Part shown: in pieces, positions 49,201 through 58,513 of the stretch
How positions within the stretch are numbered: the stretch's first letter is position 1
Layout of the letters: every line of letters starts with the position of its first letter
Assembly (NCBI RefSeq): GCF_001584185.1
Contig: NZ_CP013234.1
Span: forward strand, 3,968,001-4,032,000
Length of the DNA stretch: 64,000 bases
Reading direction: 5' to 3'
Source of the DNA: Collimonas pratensis
GTDB lineage: Bacteria > Pseudomonadota > Gammaproteobacteria > Burkholderiales > Burkholderiaceae_D
Program-made: the position numbers and the translations under genes
Notes under the pieces: model-generated
Seen by the model: only the letters and a program-made list of their open reading frames with translations
Told to the model about the DNA's origin: nothing
The model's database searches: none

Positions 49201-50514
49201 ATGAAATTCAAATTCAACGCACTAGCCATGGCTTGCGCACTCGCCACCGTGAGCGTATCGGCACATGCCGTTACCGAGATCTCCTGGTGGCATTCGATGG
49301 CGGGCGCCCTCGGCGACCGCGTCAACGGTTTGGCCGACGAGTTCAACAAGAGCCAGACAGAATTCAAGGTAGTGCCGGTCTACAAGGGCGCCTACGATGA
49401 AGCGATGGCCGCGGCAACCGCCGCCTATCGCGCCGGCAACGCCCCCGACATCCTGCAGGTGTTCGAAGTCGGCACCGCCACCATGATGTACTCCAAGGGC
49501 GCCATCAAGCCGGTGTCGGAAGTCATGAAGCTGGCCGGCGAACCCTTCGATCCGTCCGCCTACGTACCGGCTATCGGCGGCTACTACGCCGCTCCCAAGG
49601 GTGCCGGCCTGCTGTCGCTGCCGTTCAACAGTTCGACCACGGTGATGTTCTATAACAAGGACATGTTCACCAAGGCCGGCCTCGATCCGAACAAGCCGCC
49701 TGTCACCTGGACCGAACTGGCGGCCGATGCCGCCAAGCTGAAAGCCAGCGGCGCCAAGTGCGGCTACACCACGACCTGGCAGTCATGGGTAGAGCTGGAA
49801 TCGTTCTCGACCTGGCATAACGTCGAGTTCGCATCGAAGAACAATGGCTTCGACGGCCTGGATACGCGCCTGAAGTTCAACAGCCCGCTGCACGTCAAGC
49901 ATATCGAGAACCTGGCCAACTGGGCCAAGCAAGGCTTGTTCACCTACGCCGGCCGCAAGGACGAGGCAACCTCGAAATTCTATTCCGGCGAATGCGGCTT
50001 GCTGACCGGCTCGTCTTCCAGCTATGCCGATATCGCGAAAAACTCCAAGTTCAAATTTGGCATCGCTACCCTGCCGTACTACAACGATGTCCCGGGCGCA
50101 CCGCAAAACACCATGATCGGCGGCGCTTCGCTGTGGGTCATGGGCGGCAAGAAAACCGAAGACTACAAGGGTGTGGCCAAGTTCTTCAAGTTCCTGTCGA
50201 AGCCGGAAGTGCAAGCCAAGTGGCATCAGGAAACCGGTTACCTGCCGACCACGCTGGCGGCTTACGACATCACCCGCAAATCCGGCTTCTATGACCGCAA
50301 TCCCGGCACCGATGTGCCAGTCAAGCAGATGATCACCAAGACCACCGACAAGTCGCGCGGCATCCGCCTTGGCAACATGCCGCAGATCCGCACCATCATC
50401 GATGAAGAACTGGAAAACGTCTGGACCGGCAAGATCACTGCCAAGCAGGCGCTGGATACCGCAGTGGAGCGCGGCAACCTGCTGCTGGAACGTTTCGAGA
50501 AAACCAATAAATAA
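49201..50514 (+). CDS. ugpB: Glycerol-3-phosphate ABC transporter, binding protein
   Basis: A 437-residue periplasmic solute-binding protein with a signal peptide (about residues 1-23, ending VSAHA). It matches the UgpB pattern: EISWWHSMAGALGDRVNGLADEFN, YKGAYDEAMAAATAAYRAGN and SLPFNSSTTVMFYNKDMF. UgpB binds sn-glycerol-3-phosphate or glycerophosphodiesters. A strong AGGGGGGA ribosome site precedes ATG 49201. It is the first gene of ugpBAEC, separated from ugpA by an 85-base repeat element. Confidence 0.93.
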   Translation: MKFKFNALAMACALATVSVSAHAVTEISWWHSMAGALGDRVNGLADEFNKSQTEFKVVPVYKGAYDEAMAAATAAYRAGNAPDILQVFEVGTATMMYSKGAIKPVSEVMKLAGEPFDPSAYVPAIGGYYAAPKGAGLLSLPFNSSTTVMFYNKDMFTKAGLDPNKPPVTWTELAADAAKLKASGAKCGYTTTWQSWVELESFSTWHNVEFASKNNGFDGLDTRLKFNSPLHVKHIENLANWAKQGLFTYAGRKDEATSKFYSGECGLLTGSSSSYADIAKNSKFKFGIATLPYYNDVPGAPQNTMIGGASLWVMGGKKTEDYKGVAKFFKFLSKPEVQAKWHQETGYLPTTLAAYDITRKSGFYDRNPGTDVPVKQMITKTTDKSRGIRLGNMPQIRTIIDEELENVWTGKITAKQALDTAVERGNLLLERFEKTNK

Positions 50515-50546
50515 AGCAAGCTGATACCTAGCCTTTCCTGTAGCAC

Positions 50547-50631
50547 GTAGGGTGGGCATTTTTGCCCACGCGTAAGCGAATAAAGCATGTAAGCTTTGGA
50601 TGCACGCGTGGGCACGGAGTGCCCACCCTAC
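50547..50631. repeat. Intergenic repeat, copy B, with 12-base terminal inverted repeats
   Basis: GTAGGGTGGGCA at the left end is the exact inverse of TGCCCACCCTAC at the right end. Inside are TGCCCACGCGT and its inverse ACGCGTGGGCA, so each end can fold into its own hairpin. This 85-base MITE-like element lies between ugpB and ugpA and may lower transcription past ugpB. Copy A is at 26503-26584. Confidence 0.88.
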
Positions 50632-50692
50632 CAATTGCAGCTCCGTCTTACCCTGATATCCCGCATCGCCGCGGACGATAGAAAGTCCCATC

Positions 50693-51577
50693 GTGGAAAA
50701 ACGCGCTCGCTTCAAATCTGCTTGGCTGCCCTATGCGCTGGTAGCGCCGCAGATCATTGTCACCCTTTTGTTTTTCGTCTGGCCGGCGGTGCAAGCCATG
50801 TACCAGTCGATGCTGCTGCAGGACGCCTTCGGCGGCTACTCGGAATTCGTCTGGTTCGACAACTTCCGCACCCTGTTCGCCGACAGCAATTACCTCGGCT
50901 CGTTCAAGACCACGGCCGTGTTCTCGGTGCTGGTCGCGGTGCTCGGCCTGTCGCTGTCGCTGATCCTGGCCGCCTTTGCCGATCGCGTGGCGAAAGGCGC
51001 CGCCGTCTATAAAACCTTCCTGATCTGGCCGTATGCGGTGTCGCCGGTGGTAGTCGGCGTGCTGTGGATGTTCATGCTGAGCCCGACGCTGGGAATCGTC
51101 TCCCATTGGCTGCATTACATCGGCATCGACTGGAACCATGTGCTCAACGGCCGCCACGCCATGATCCTGATCGTCATCGCCGCGGTGTGGAAACAGGTCA
51201 GCTACAACTTCCTGTTTTTCCTTGCCGGCCTGCAGTCGATCCCGAAATCGCTGCTCGAAGCGGCCGCCATCGACGGCGCCGGCCCGGTCAAGCGTTTCGC
51301 CACCATTGTCTTCCCGCTGCTGTCGCCGACCACCTTCTTCCTGCTGGTGGTGAATATCGTTTACGCCTTTTTCGATACCTTCGCGATCATTGAAGCCACT
51401 ACCCAGGGCGGCCCCGGCAAGGATACCGAGATCCTGGTCTACAAGGTCTTCAACGACGGCTTCAAGGGCGGCGACCTGGGCGGCGCCGCGGCGCAGTCGG
51501 TGATCCTGATGACCATCGTCATCGTCCTCACGGTGGTGCAGTTCAAGTATGTTGAAAAGAAAGTCCAGTACGCATGA
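50693..51577 (+). CDS. ugpA: Glycerol-3-phosphate ABC transporter, permease
   Basis: A 294-residue inner-membrane permease with six predicted membrane segments. The EAA loop is visible as SIPKSLLEAAAIDGAGPVKRFATIVFPLL, which contacts the UgpC ATPase. It starts at GTG 50693 and has a normal UgpA length. It forms the channel with UgpE. Both flanks carry intergenic repeats, which is unusual inside a transporter operon. Confidence 0.93.
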   Translation: MEKRARFKSAWLPYALVAPQIIVTLLFFVWPAVQAMYQSMLLQDAFGGYSEFVWFDNFRTLFADSNYLGSFKTTAVFSVLVAVLGLSLSLILAAFADRVAKGAAVYKTFLIWPYAVSPVVVGVLWMFMLSPTLGIVSHWLHYIGIDWNHVLNGRHAMILIVIAAVWKQVSYNFLFFLAGLQSIPKSLLEAAAIDGAGPVKRFATIVFPLLSPTTFFLLVVNIVYAFFDTFAIIEATTQGGPGKDTEILVYKVFNDGFKGGDLGGAAAQSVILMTIVIVLTVVQFKYVEKKVQYA

Positions 51578-51599
51578 TGGATATGACAAACACCCTCCT

Positions 51600-51681
51600 A
51601 CCGCCATTCTCGCGAACGCGGGAATCCATTTTCATCTTCAGAATTAGTAACTTGGATCCCCGCGTTCGCGGGGATGACGGT
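51600..51681. repeat. Intergenic inverted repeat with CGCGAACGCGGG core
   Basis: A 29-base left arm (51600-51628) pairs with 51653-51681 with four mismatches around a 24-base loop. The pattern CCGTCATCCCCGCGAACGCGGG is a common intergenic repeat in beta- and gammaproteobacteria. It lies between ugpA and ugpE and may act as an mRNA-stabilising or attenuating hairpin. Confidence 0.85.
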
Positions 51682-51700
51682 GTGATCACGAAAGAATTTC

Positions 51701-52552
51701 ATGATTGAGCGCCGCCCCATCCTCGACATGGTCAGCCACCTGGTGCTGATCCTGGGTGTGATCATCATCGCCTTCCCGCTCTACGTGGCGTTTGTCGCCA
51801 GCACGCAAAGCGCCGAGCAGGCCGCCGCCGCGCCGCTGTCGCTGCTGCCCGGCACGCATTTCATCGAAAACTACAGCGCGCTGCTGACCAAGGGCAGCTC
51901 AGGCAACGTCTCGGCGCCGCCGGTGGGCCGCATGCTGATGGTGAGCCTGATTTCGGCGCTGGCGATCGCCATCGGCAAGATCTCGATCTCGATGCTGTCG
52001 GCGTTTGCCATGACCTACTTCCGCTTCCCGGGACGTTCGCTGTTCTTCTGGATGATCTTCATGACCCTGATGCTGCCGGTGGAGGTGCGCATCACGCCGA
52101 CCTACCAGGTGGTGTCGGATTTCCACATGCTCAACACCTACGCCGGCCTGACCATCCCCCTGATCGCCTCGGCCACCGCGACCTTCCTGTTCCGCCAGTT
52201 CTTCCTGACGATTCCGGATGAGCTGGCGGAAGCGGCGCGCATCGACGGCGCCGGACCCTTGCGCTTTTTCAAAGACGTGATCTGGCCGCTGTCGCGCACC
52301 AATATCATCGCGCTGTTCGTGATCATGTTCATCTATGGCTGGAACCAGTACCTGTGGCCGCTGATGATCGCCACCAACCAGGACATGTATCCGATCGGTA
52401 TCGGCATCAAGACCCTGATTGTCGGCGGCGATTCTGCAGTGGAGTGGAATATGGTGATGGCCACCCTGGTGCTGGCGATGCTGCCGCCTGGCTTGGTGGT
52501 CGTGGTGATGCAAAAATGGTTTGTTAAAGGTCTGGTTGATTCCGAGAAGTGA
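51701..52552 (+). CDS. ugpE: Glycerol-3-phosphate ABC transporter, permease
   Basis: A 283-residue permease with six predicted membrane segments. The EAA loop [28 protein letters not shown] is typical. It pairs with UgpA to form the membrane channel. The start ATG 51701 lies 20 bases after the intergenic repeat. The stop overlaps the ribosome-binding region of ugpC by one base, so these two are tightly coupled. Confidence 0.93.
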   Translation: MIERRPILDMVSHLVLILGVIIIAFPLYVAFVASTQSAEQAAAAPLSLLPGTHFIENYSALLTKGSSGNVSAPPVGRMLMVSLISALAIAIGKISISMLSAFAMTYFRFPGRSLFFWMIFMTLMLPVEVRITPTYQVVSDFHMLNTYAGLTIPLIASATATFLFRQFFLTIPDELAEAARIDGAGPLRFFKDVIWPLSRTNIIALFVIMFIYGWNQYLWPLMIATNQDMYPIGIGIKTLIVGGDSAVEWNMVMATLVLAMLPPGLVVVVMQKWFVKGLVDSEK

Positions 52553-52553
52553 T

Positions 52554-53633
52554 ATGGCACAAGTACATCTGAAGAACGTCAAGAAAACCTACGGCAAGGC
52601 GCCCAAGGCCGTCGATGTCATCCACGGCATTTCGATCGATATCGCCGACGGCGAATTCATCGTCATGGTCGGCCCCTCCGGTTGCGGCAAGTCGACCTTG
52701 CTGCGCATGGTGGCCGGCCTGGAAGAGGTCAGCGCGGGCGATATCGTGATCGGCGAGCGCGTGGTCAACCAGCTGGAGCCGAAAGACCGCGACATCGCCA
52801 TGGTGTTCCAGAACTACGCGCTGTATCCGCACATGAGCGTCTACGAGAACATGGCTTACGGCTTGAAGATACGCGGCCTGAGCAAGGACGACATCGAAAC
52901 GCGCGTGCAAAAGGCGGCCAAGATCCTGGAACTGGGTGCGCTGCTGCAGCGTACCCCGCGCCAGCTGTCGGGCGGCCAGCGCCAGCGAGTGGCGATGGGA
53001 CGCGCCATCGTGCGCGAGCCCGCGGTGTTCCTGTTCGACGAACCACTGTCCAACCTGGATGCCAAGCTGCGCGTGCAGATGCGTCTGGAAATCCAGAAGC
53101 TGCATCGCACCCTTGGCACCACCAGCCTGTATGTGACGCACGACCAGGTCGAAGCCATGACCCTGGGCCAGCGCATGATCGTCATGAACGGCGGTCGCGC
53201 CGAACAGATCGGCACACCTGCGGAAGTCTATGCACGTCCTGCCACCACCTTTGTCGCCAGCTTTATCGGCTCGCCGCCGATGAATCTCCTGTGCGGCCGT
53301 GTGGCGGCCGACGGCAACAGCTTCGCCATCGACAATGCCGCGGCCGTCAGCCTGCCCTTCAGCTGCCATCCGATCGCCGGCCGCGATTGCATCATGGGCC
53401 TGCGGCCGGAACAGCTGATCTTTGGCCAGCCCGGCTTGAACCTGCGGGCGGAGCTGGTGGAAGCGCTGGGCGCCGACTTGCTGGTGCACGTCTCGATCGG
53501 CGATCAATTGCTGGTGATGCGGGTGCCGGCGGCGACGGCGGTCGAAGCCGGGCAGCAGATCACGGCCGGTTTCGACGCCGCGGCCTTGCATTGGTTTGAT
53601 CCGGAAACTACGCAACGCATCGAACTTGCCTGA
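52554..53633 (+). CDS. ugpC: Glycerol-3-phosphate ABC transporter, ATPase
   Basis: A 359-residue ABC ATPase with a C-terminal TOBE-type regulatory domain. Walker [11 protein letters not shown], signature [16 protein letters not shown], Walker [13 protein letters not shown] and the switch His in [10 protein letters not shown] are present. ATG 52554 gives the standard [14 protein letters not shown]; an earlier in-frame ATG would lie inside ugpE. It ends the ugpBAEC operon. No ugpQ phosphodiesterase follows; the next gene is a convergent acylase. Confidence 0.95.
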   Translation: MAQVHLKNVKKTYGKAPKAVDVIHGISIDIADGEFIVMVGPSGCGKSTLLRMVAGLEEVSAGDIVIGERVVNQLEPKDRDIAMVFQNYALYPHMSVYENMAYGLKIRGLSKDDIETRVQKAAKILELGALLQRTPRQLSGGQRQRVAMGRAIVREPAVFLFDEPLSNLDAKLRVQMRLEIQKLHRTLGTTSLYVTHDQVEAMTLGQRMIVMNGGRAEQIGTPAEVYARPATTFVASFIGSPPMNLLCGRVAADGNSFAIDNAAAVSLPFSCHPIAGRDCIMGLRPEQLIFGQPGLNLRAELVEALGADLLVHVSIGDQLLVMRVPAATAVEAGQQITAGFDAAALHWFDPETTQRIELA

Positions 53634-53666
53634 ACGACGGTCCAGAGGAGCAGCCCCGGGCCGGAG

Positions 53667-56096
53667 TCAATTTTCCGGTTGCAGGCTGATCCGCTCGACC
53701 GCAGCCTTCTCCACCGCTGCACGCGAATACAGCAGCGGGAAATATTCACCCTTCAGCCATTTATCGGCCAGGTCGCGATAGTGCGGGCTGTCCGGATCGC
53801 CCGACTGTCCGGGCGAATTGACCGCGCGCGAGTTATCCCAGTTGCCGACATCGACCACCACCCGGAACGAGGGACCGTTGGTCTGCAAGAAATCGCTGCT
53901 GCGGTAAGTCGACTGGTTGGGCGAATAGGCGCCGCCATGGGTCGGCATCGGTCCGACATTCAGCTTGGCGCGCGTGGCGTCATCCACCGCCGCCGCCAGC
54001 GGGTGTTCCATCAGGTTGTGGTGCAGCTTGCCCCATTGCCATTGAGCGCTGTCGCTGCCTTGCAGTTTTTCCATTTCGGCATAGGCCGCCGTCAGGCTGG
54101 CCAGCAAAACCTGATTGCGCTTTTGCACGGCGTCCTGGCCGAAGCGTGTTTGCGGCTGCTCCAGTGTATCCAGCAGCACCGCGGTATCCGGCGCACCCAT
54201 GGCCTCGGCGGCTGCCGGACTCAGCACGGCAGCCTTGAAATCCCTGCCCAGATGGCGCGATAGCCAGACCTCGAACAAGGCGGCCTGCGCCGAATCGGCG
54301 CGTTCCACTGCATCCCATCCGCTCAGCAGCTTGAGCGCCGCCTGCGTCTGTGCATCGCTGGAGGACAAGGGCTTGAGCAAAGCCACCAGGCGCCGCGCCG
54401 GTATCGAGAGATCGTCGTTTTGCAGGCGCATGGAATCTTCCAGCGAGACTTTATGCAGCGAGGACAGCACTTCGCTGATGCGGGTGAAGCGCGCGTTGTT
54501 GGTCCACTCGAAACCCAGCTTGCGCTCACGGTAGGGATAGCCGGCCGGCAGGTTCATCTGGTTGGCCGAGGCGAACCAGCCTTGCTTCGGATTGTAGCTG
54601 GAAGGCAGCTGGTCGCCGGACCAGAAACCGGCCCACTCATAGCGGCCGTCGCCCGGCACCGGCAGCAAGCCGTCCCAGTTGGGCCTGATCGGCGCCAGCC
54701 CGCCCGGAACCCAGCCGATATTGCCCTTGGTGTCGGCATAGACCTGGTTCTCGGTCGGCGCACCCCAATGCAGCAAGGCCTGCTTGAACTGAGCGAAGCT
54801 GGTGGCGCGCATGTATTCGATGCTGCCGAAATAAGGCGACATGCCTGGCTGCAGCCAGCCGGAACGCACTGCGAAAGCGCGGTTCTTGCCGGGTTCGACA
54901 AAGATCACCGGGCCGTGCCGGCTGAAGGTCAGTTCGACCTCGACCGGCGCCGCGCCCTTGACCTCGATCTGTTCCTTGATGATATTGAAAGGCTCCCACT
55001 TACCCTGGTATTTATACTGGCTTTCATGCTCCGGATTGAGTTCGTAAACGTATAAATCTTCCTGGTCGATATTGAAAATCGTCAGGCCGAAAGCGACCTT
55101 GCCGTTATGGCCGATCGAAATTCCCGGCAGCGCCGGTTCGCCGGCGCCGATCACGTCCAGCCCCGGGGCATGGAGATGGGCGATGTAGCGCAACGACGGC
55201 GTCGAGTAGGCGCGGTGCGGGTCGTTGGCCATGATGGCGCGGCCGGTGGCGGATTTGGCCGGCGCCACCACCCAGTTGTTGCTGCCCTCGGTGACTTCTT
55301 CCGGATTTTCCGCGGCCGCCATGACGACGGCATCGCTGTTGCTGCCTGCCGCCAGGCTGTCCTTGCTGATCTTCACGCCCTGGGTCGCCAGCTTGAACAC
55401 ATTCAGCAAATCCTTGGGCAGGCAGGGATCGAGGCCTTCCGGCAGCGTGGTTTGCCACGGCGGCGTCAGTCCGATGCGGATTTCATCGGACTTGAGGCCA
55501 GCCTTGCAGGCGACATTGGCGCGCGCCACTTCGCTCTCCAGGTTGCGCGTCAGGCCATGGCTGCGGATGCGCACCACGTCTTCCGCCAGCCATCTGGCCG
55601 GCGCATAGCCGAGTTTCTTGAATTCGAAAGGCAGCTTGTCCGGATTGGCCTTGAGGTAGTCGACATAGGCATTGATGCCGGCCACGAACGCCGTCGCCAC
55701 CTGCTGCGCATGCGGACCGTAGGATTGCCACTCGCGCTGCATGTCGCCGCGGTACAGGAACAAGCGGGTAGCGCGGTCTTGCTGCACATAGGCCGGCCCG
55801 AACACCTGGGCCAGCTGGCCGAGGCCGCGGCGGCGCCATAAATCGATCTGGAACAGGCGGTCGCGCGCGGCATTGAAGCCCTGGGCGAAAAAGACATCGT
55901 CCTGATTCGCAGCGTATATGTGCGGCACACCCCATTGATCGACCAATATTTCCGCCGGCTTTTTCAAACCGGCGGCATGGAAAACCTGGCTCACCGCAGG
56001 CAGCGCAGCGGGCTCGCGGGAGTAAACGGGCGCGCTTGCGAGTACGGCCAGCAAGGCCAGCGCAAAGGGAGTGGGCAAGGACAAGGCTGGTCGCAT
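53667..56096 (-). CDS. Periplasmic penicillin acylase-family Ntn hydrolase
   Basis: An 809-residue precursor with a signal peptide (about residues 1-26). The alpha chain holds VDQWGVPHIYAANQDDVFFAQGF. A linker ends at Gly271, and Ser272 in EGSNNWVVAPAKSATGRAIMA is the expected autocatalytic nucleophile of the beta chain; NDPHRAY and HGGAYSPNQS are further hallmarks. Such enzymes cleave amide side chains of penicillins, acyl-homoserine lactones or similar compounds. The sequence alone does not decide the substrate. It stands alone, converging with ugpC. Confidence 0.92.
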   Translation of the reverse strand: MRPALSLPTPFALALLAVLASAPVYSREPAALPAVSQVFHAAGLKKPAEILVDQWGVPHIYAANQDDVFFAQGFNAARDRLFQIDLWRRRGLGQLAQVFGPAYVQQDRATRLFLYRGDMQREWQSYGPHAQQVATAFVAGINAYVDYLKANPDKLPFEFKKLGYAPARWLAEDVVRIRSHGLTRNLESEVARANVACKAGLKSDEIRIGLTPPWQTTLPEGLDPCLPKDLLNVFKLATQGVKISKDSLAAGSNSDAVVMAAAENPEEVTEGSNNWVVAPAKSATGRAIMANDPHRAYSTPSLRYIAHLHAPGLDVIGAGEPALPGISIGHNGKVAFGLTIFNIDQEDLYVYELNPEHESQYKYQGKWEPFNIIKEQIEVKGAAPVEVELTFSRHGPVIFVEPGKNRAFAVRSGWLQPGMSPYFGSIEYMRATSFAQFKQALLHWGAPTENQVYADTKGNIGWVPGGLAPIRPNWDGLLPVPGDGRYEWAGFWSGDQLPSSYNPKQGWFASANQMNLPAGYPYRERKLGFEWTNNARFTRISEVLSSLHKVSLEDSMRLQNDDLSIPARRLVALLKPLSSSDAQTQAALKLLSGWDAVERADSAQAALFEVWLSRHLGRDFKAAVLSPAAAEAMGAPDTAVLLDTLEQPQTRFGQDAVQKRNQVLLASLTAAYAEMEKLQGSDSAQWQWGKLHHNLMEHPLAAAVDDATRAKLNVGPMPTHGGAYSPNQSTYRSSDFLQTNGPSFRVVVDVGNWDNSRAVNSPGQSGDPDSPHYRDLADKWLKGEYFPLLYSRAAVEKAAVERISLQPEN

Positions 56097-56168
56097 AAGC
56101 AGTTTTTATAATTTATTTATAAAATATCCACAAGCAGACAAACAATGCGCGGCGCAGCCGCCGCGGCC

Positions 56169-56402
56169 TTATCCGGTCAGGGCGACCAGGTTGTCGACCT
56201 CGATCTTGGCAAACTCGACGCTGCTGTCGTAGGCCGCATGCAAGGTGCTGTGGGCGCTTTCGGTATTGGTGCGGCTGGAGACGCTGGCGCCGCCCTTGAA
56301 TATCTGGTAGCCGTCGTGCCACAGGTCGTCATGCCCCTGGACCGGTTTCGGCGTAATCACATAGCCGCGATATTCGACGTTCTGGCTGCTTTGATCGCTC
56401 AT
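56169..56402 (-). CDS. Small conserved protein of unknown function
   Basis: A 77-residue soluble protein starting MSDQSSQNVEYRGYVITPKP, with a perfect AGGAGGTGA ribosome site, so it is well translated. It has no signal peptide, no membrane segment and no Cys. The frame is open upstream, but without a ribosome site. The pattern YRGYVITPKP...HDGYQIFKGGASVSSRTNT is compact and likely one small domain that I cannot name. It is divergent from the ferritin-like gene. Confidence 0.7.
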   Translation of the reverse strand: MSDQSSQNVEYRGYVITPKPVQGHDDLWHDGYQIFKGGASVSSRTNTESAHSTLHAAYDSSVEFAKIEVDNLVALTG

Positions 56403-56542
56403 ACATTCACCTCCTGCAAATAAGGATAATCCTAGCACGTGGCGGAAATACGCACATTGCTGAAAAATCGTGTACCTTGAACCTATTCCCGAGGAATGCG
56501 TCATACCTGATTATCAGTCACAACCACCTGGAGAGATTGATC

Positions 56543-57370
56543 ATGCATAAAGGTCGCGAAGAGAGTACGCATTGGAAAATCGCCGATCTGGATTTTTCAA
56601 AAATCGATATCGCGCAAGTCCGTCCCGATGAAAACCTGTTCTACCTGGTCACCTGCGCCTCGTTTGTAGAGAGCGGTTCAGATCTCTACACACAGAACCT
56701 GGTGGATTATTACGGCGACGAGCCGGAAATTTCCAGCTGGCTGCGCGAACAATGGGAAGTCGAAGAACTGCAGCACGGTCAGGCGCTGCGCGCCTACGTC
56801 GAACATATCTGGCCGGAATTCGACTGGCCGGTCGCCTACGCCAATTTCCTGAGCGAGTATTCGAGCTATTGCAAGGTTGAACTGCTGGAGCCCAGCAAGG
56901 GGCTGGAAATGGTGGCGCGCTGCGTGGTGGAAGCCGGCACCGCCACTTTCTACGGCGCGCTCTCGCGCAGCACCAGCGAGCCGGTCTTGAAAGACCTGGC
57001 GTCGCGCATCGCCAAGGACGAAGTGAACCACTACAAGCATTTCTTCCGCTACTTCCGGCGCTTCCGCCAGAACGAGGGCCTGCGCCGGCACCGCATCTTC
57101 GGCGCCCTGCGCCGCCGCACCATGGAAATGAAGAACGAAGACGCCGCCTGCGCCCTGCGCCACGTGCTCGGCACCAGGTCGCCCGCGCACGCCGGCGACG
57201 AAGCCACGCTGGAGCGCATCCACAGCAAGATGAACACCACCATCCGCGCTCACCTCTCTGCTGACATGACCATCAAGATGATCATGCGGCCGCTGGACCT
57301 GCCGCCGGCAGTGCAGACCATGGTGGCCTATCCGGTGACGCAGATCATGAACAAGGTGTTCCTGCGTTAG
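56543..57370 (+). CDS. Ferritin-like diiron-domain protein
   Basis: A 275-residue protein with a four-helix ferritin-like core. Candidate diiron ligands are the Glu in CASFVESGSDLY, the EELQH in EQWEVEELQHGQALRAYVEH, the Glu in VVEAGTATFYGALS, and DEVNHYKHF. This pattern is close to acyl-ACP desaturase/ribonucleotide reductase-like diiron proteins. The reaction is unknown. The start ATG 56543 has GGAG nine bases upstream. It has no cotranscribed neighbour; the lactonase-like gene converges 12 bases downstream. Confidence 0.82.
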   Translation: MHKGREESTHWKIADLDFSKIDIAQVRPDENLFYLVTCASFVESGSDLYTQNLVDYYGDEPEISSWLREQWEVEELQHGQALRAYVEHIWPEFDWPVAYANFLSEYSSYCKVELLEPSKGLEMVARCVVEAGTATFYGALSRSTSEPVLKDLASRIAKDEVNHYKHFFRYFRRFRQNEGLRRHRIFGALRRRTMEMKNEDAACALRHVLGTRSPAHAGDEATLERIHSKMNTTIRAHLSADMTIKMIMRPLDLPPAVQTMVAYPVTQIMNKVFLR

Positions 57371-57382
57371 CCAGCCACTTCG

Positions 57383-58228
57383 CTACAAGCGGTAAAAGCG
57401 CTGTGCGTTAGCGCCCATGACCTGCTGCTTCTGCCGGGGGTCCAGCTTTGCCAGCAGCGCCTCGCTGGCATCCAGCCAGCGGCCGTAATCGGCCGCCAGG
57501 TTGAGCACCGGCCAATCGCTGCCCCATATCACCCGCTCCGACCCGAATACCTCCAGCACGTGCGCCGCATAGGGCTGGAGCTGCGCAATCTGCCAGTCGG
57601 CGGCAGCTTCCGTCACCAGCCCGGATAATTTGCAGTACACCTGCGGCAAGGCTGCCAGCTGGCTGATCAGCGTCCGCCACGGTTCTATCTGGGCGGCAGC
57701 GATATGCGGTTTGGCGGCATGGTCGATCACCAGCGGCAGCTCCGGGTAGCGCTTGGCAAATGCCAGCAAGGCCGGCAAATGCCGCGGCAAGACCAGCGCA
57801 TCCAGGCTCAGCCGATGGCGCTGCATCGCGGCGACGGCCGGCGCCAGCAGCGGATCGGCGATCCAGTCGTCAGCGAGGTCCGGCAGCATGGGCCGCAGGC
57901 CGCGCATTTTCGAATGACTCGCCAGCACAGCGATCTGCTGCGCGGCATGCGCCGATTTCAAATCGGTCCAGCCGACCACGGCGCGGATGAACGGGTTCTG
58001 TTCCGCCAGGCCTAGCATGAACAAGGTGTCGCTCATGCTCGGCAAGGATTGCACCAGCACGCTGCCGCCTATGCCGTATTGCTGCAGCAATGGCGCCAGG
58101 TCGGGCGGCAGGAAATCGCGATGGATAGCCGTCAGCTCGGCCGGCGGCCACTGCCCCGCCCGGTTGGACAGCAGCCAGAAATGCTGGTGGGCGTCGATGC
58201 GCATGCAGCCGCCGTTATCAAGATCCAT
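57383..58228 (-). CDS. Amidohydrolase-2 family lactonase-like enzyme
   Basis: A 281-residue TIM-barrel amidohydrolase of the L-fuconolactonase/L-rhamnonolactonase type. Motifs are IDAHQHFW at the N-terminus, SLDALVLPRHLPAL, LPLVIDHAAKPHI and VIWGSDWPVLN, which give metal and catalytic His/Asp positions. ATG 58228 has GGAGGAGGGG upstream; ATG 58204 is an alternative. It stands alone, without other sugar-acid genes, so the natural lactone is unknown. A TATTGG-N5-CCAATA palindrome lies 113 bases upstream. Confidence 0.87.
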   Translation of the reverse strand: MDLDNGGCMRIDAHQHFWLLSNRAGQWPPAELTAIHRDFLPPDLAPLLQQYGIGGSVLVQSLPSMSDTLFMLGLAEQNPFIRAVVGWTDLKSAHAAQQIAVLASHSKMRGLRPMLPDLADDWIADPLLAPAVAAMQRHRLSLDALVLPRHLPALLAFAKRYPELPLVIDHAAKPHIAAAQIEPWRTLISQLAALPQVYCKLSGLVTEAAADWQIAQLQPYAAHVLEVFGSERVIWGSDWPVLNLAADYGRWLDASEALLAKLDPRQKQQVMGANAQRFYRL

Positions 58229-58340
58229 TACCTGTCACCCCTCCTCCGACAATCAATACAGAACGCTCCCGCCTTGCATGGCAAGCCAGTAATCCAACGC
58301 AGTCGTGCGGTAGCCATTGGTGTGCGCCACCCAAAAGGTC

Positions 58341-58357
58341 TATTGGCTGGACCAATA
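58341..58357. promoter_or_regulatory. Palindrome upstream of the lactonase-like gene, candidate operator
   Basis: TATTGG-CTGGA-CCAATA is a perfect 6-base inverted repeat. TTGG-Nn-CCAA sites are typical of GntR/FCD regulators of sugar-acid catabolism. It lies 113 bases before the leftward lactonase-like gene and 157 bases before the rightward response regulator. No GntR gene is in the window. Confidence 0.35.
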
Positions 58358-58513
58358 CTAACATGCAGCATTTCGAGCGAGCAATTGAAAATACCTGGAA
58401 TCGCGCTATAACGCCAATCTGCCGGAATGCATGCGCTACGGCCGCAATTGCGGACTTATAATTCGCGTCATCGCATGGCAATAAACATGCGGCATCCCTT
58501 ACCGGAAACGAAT

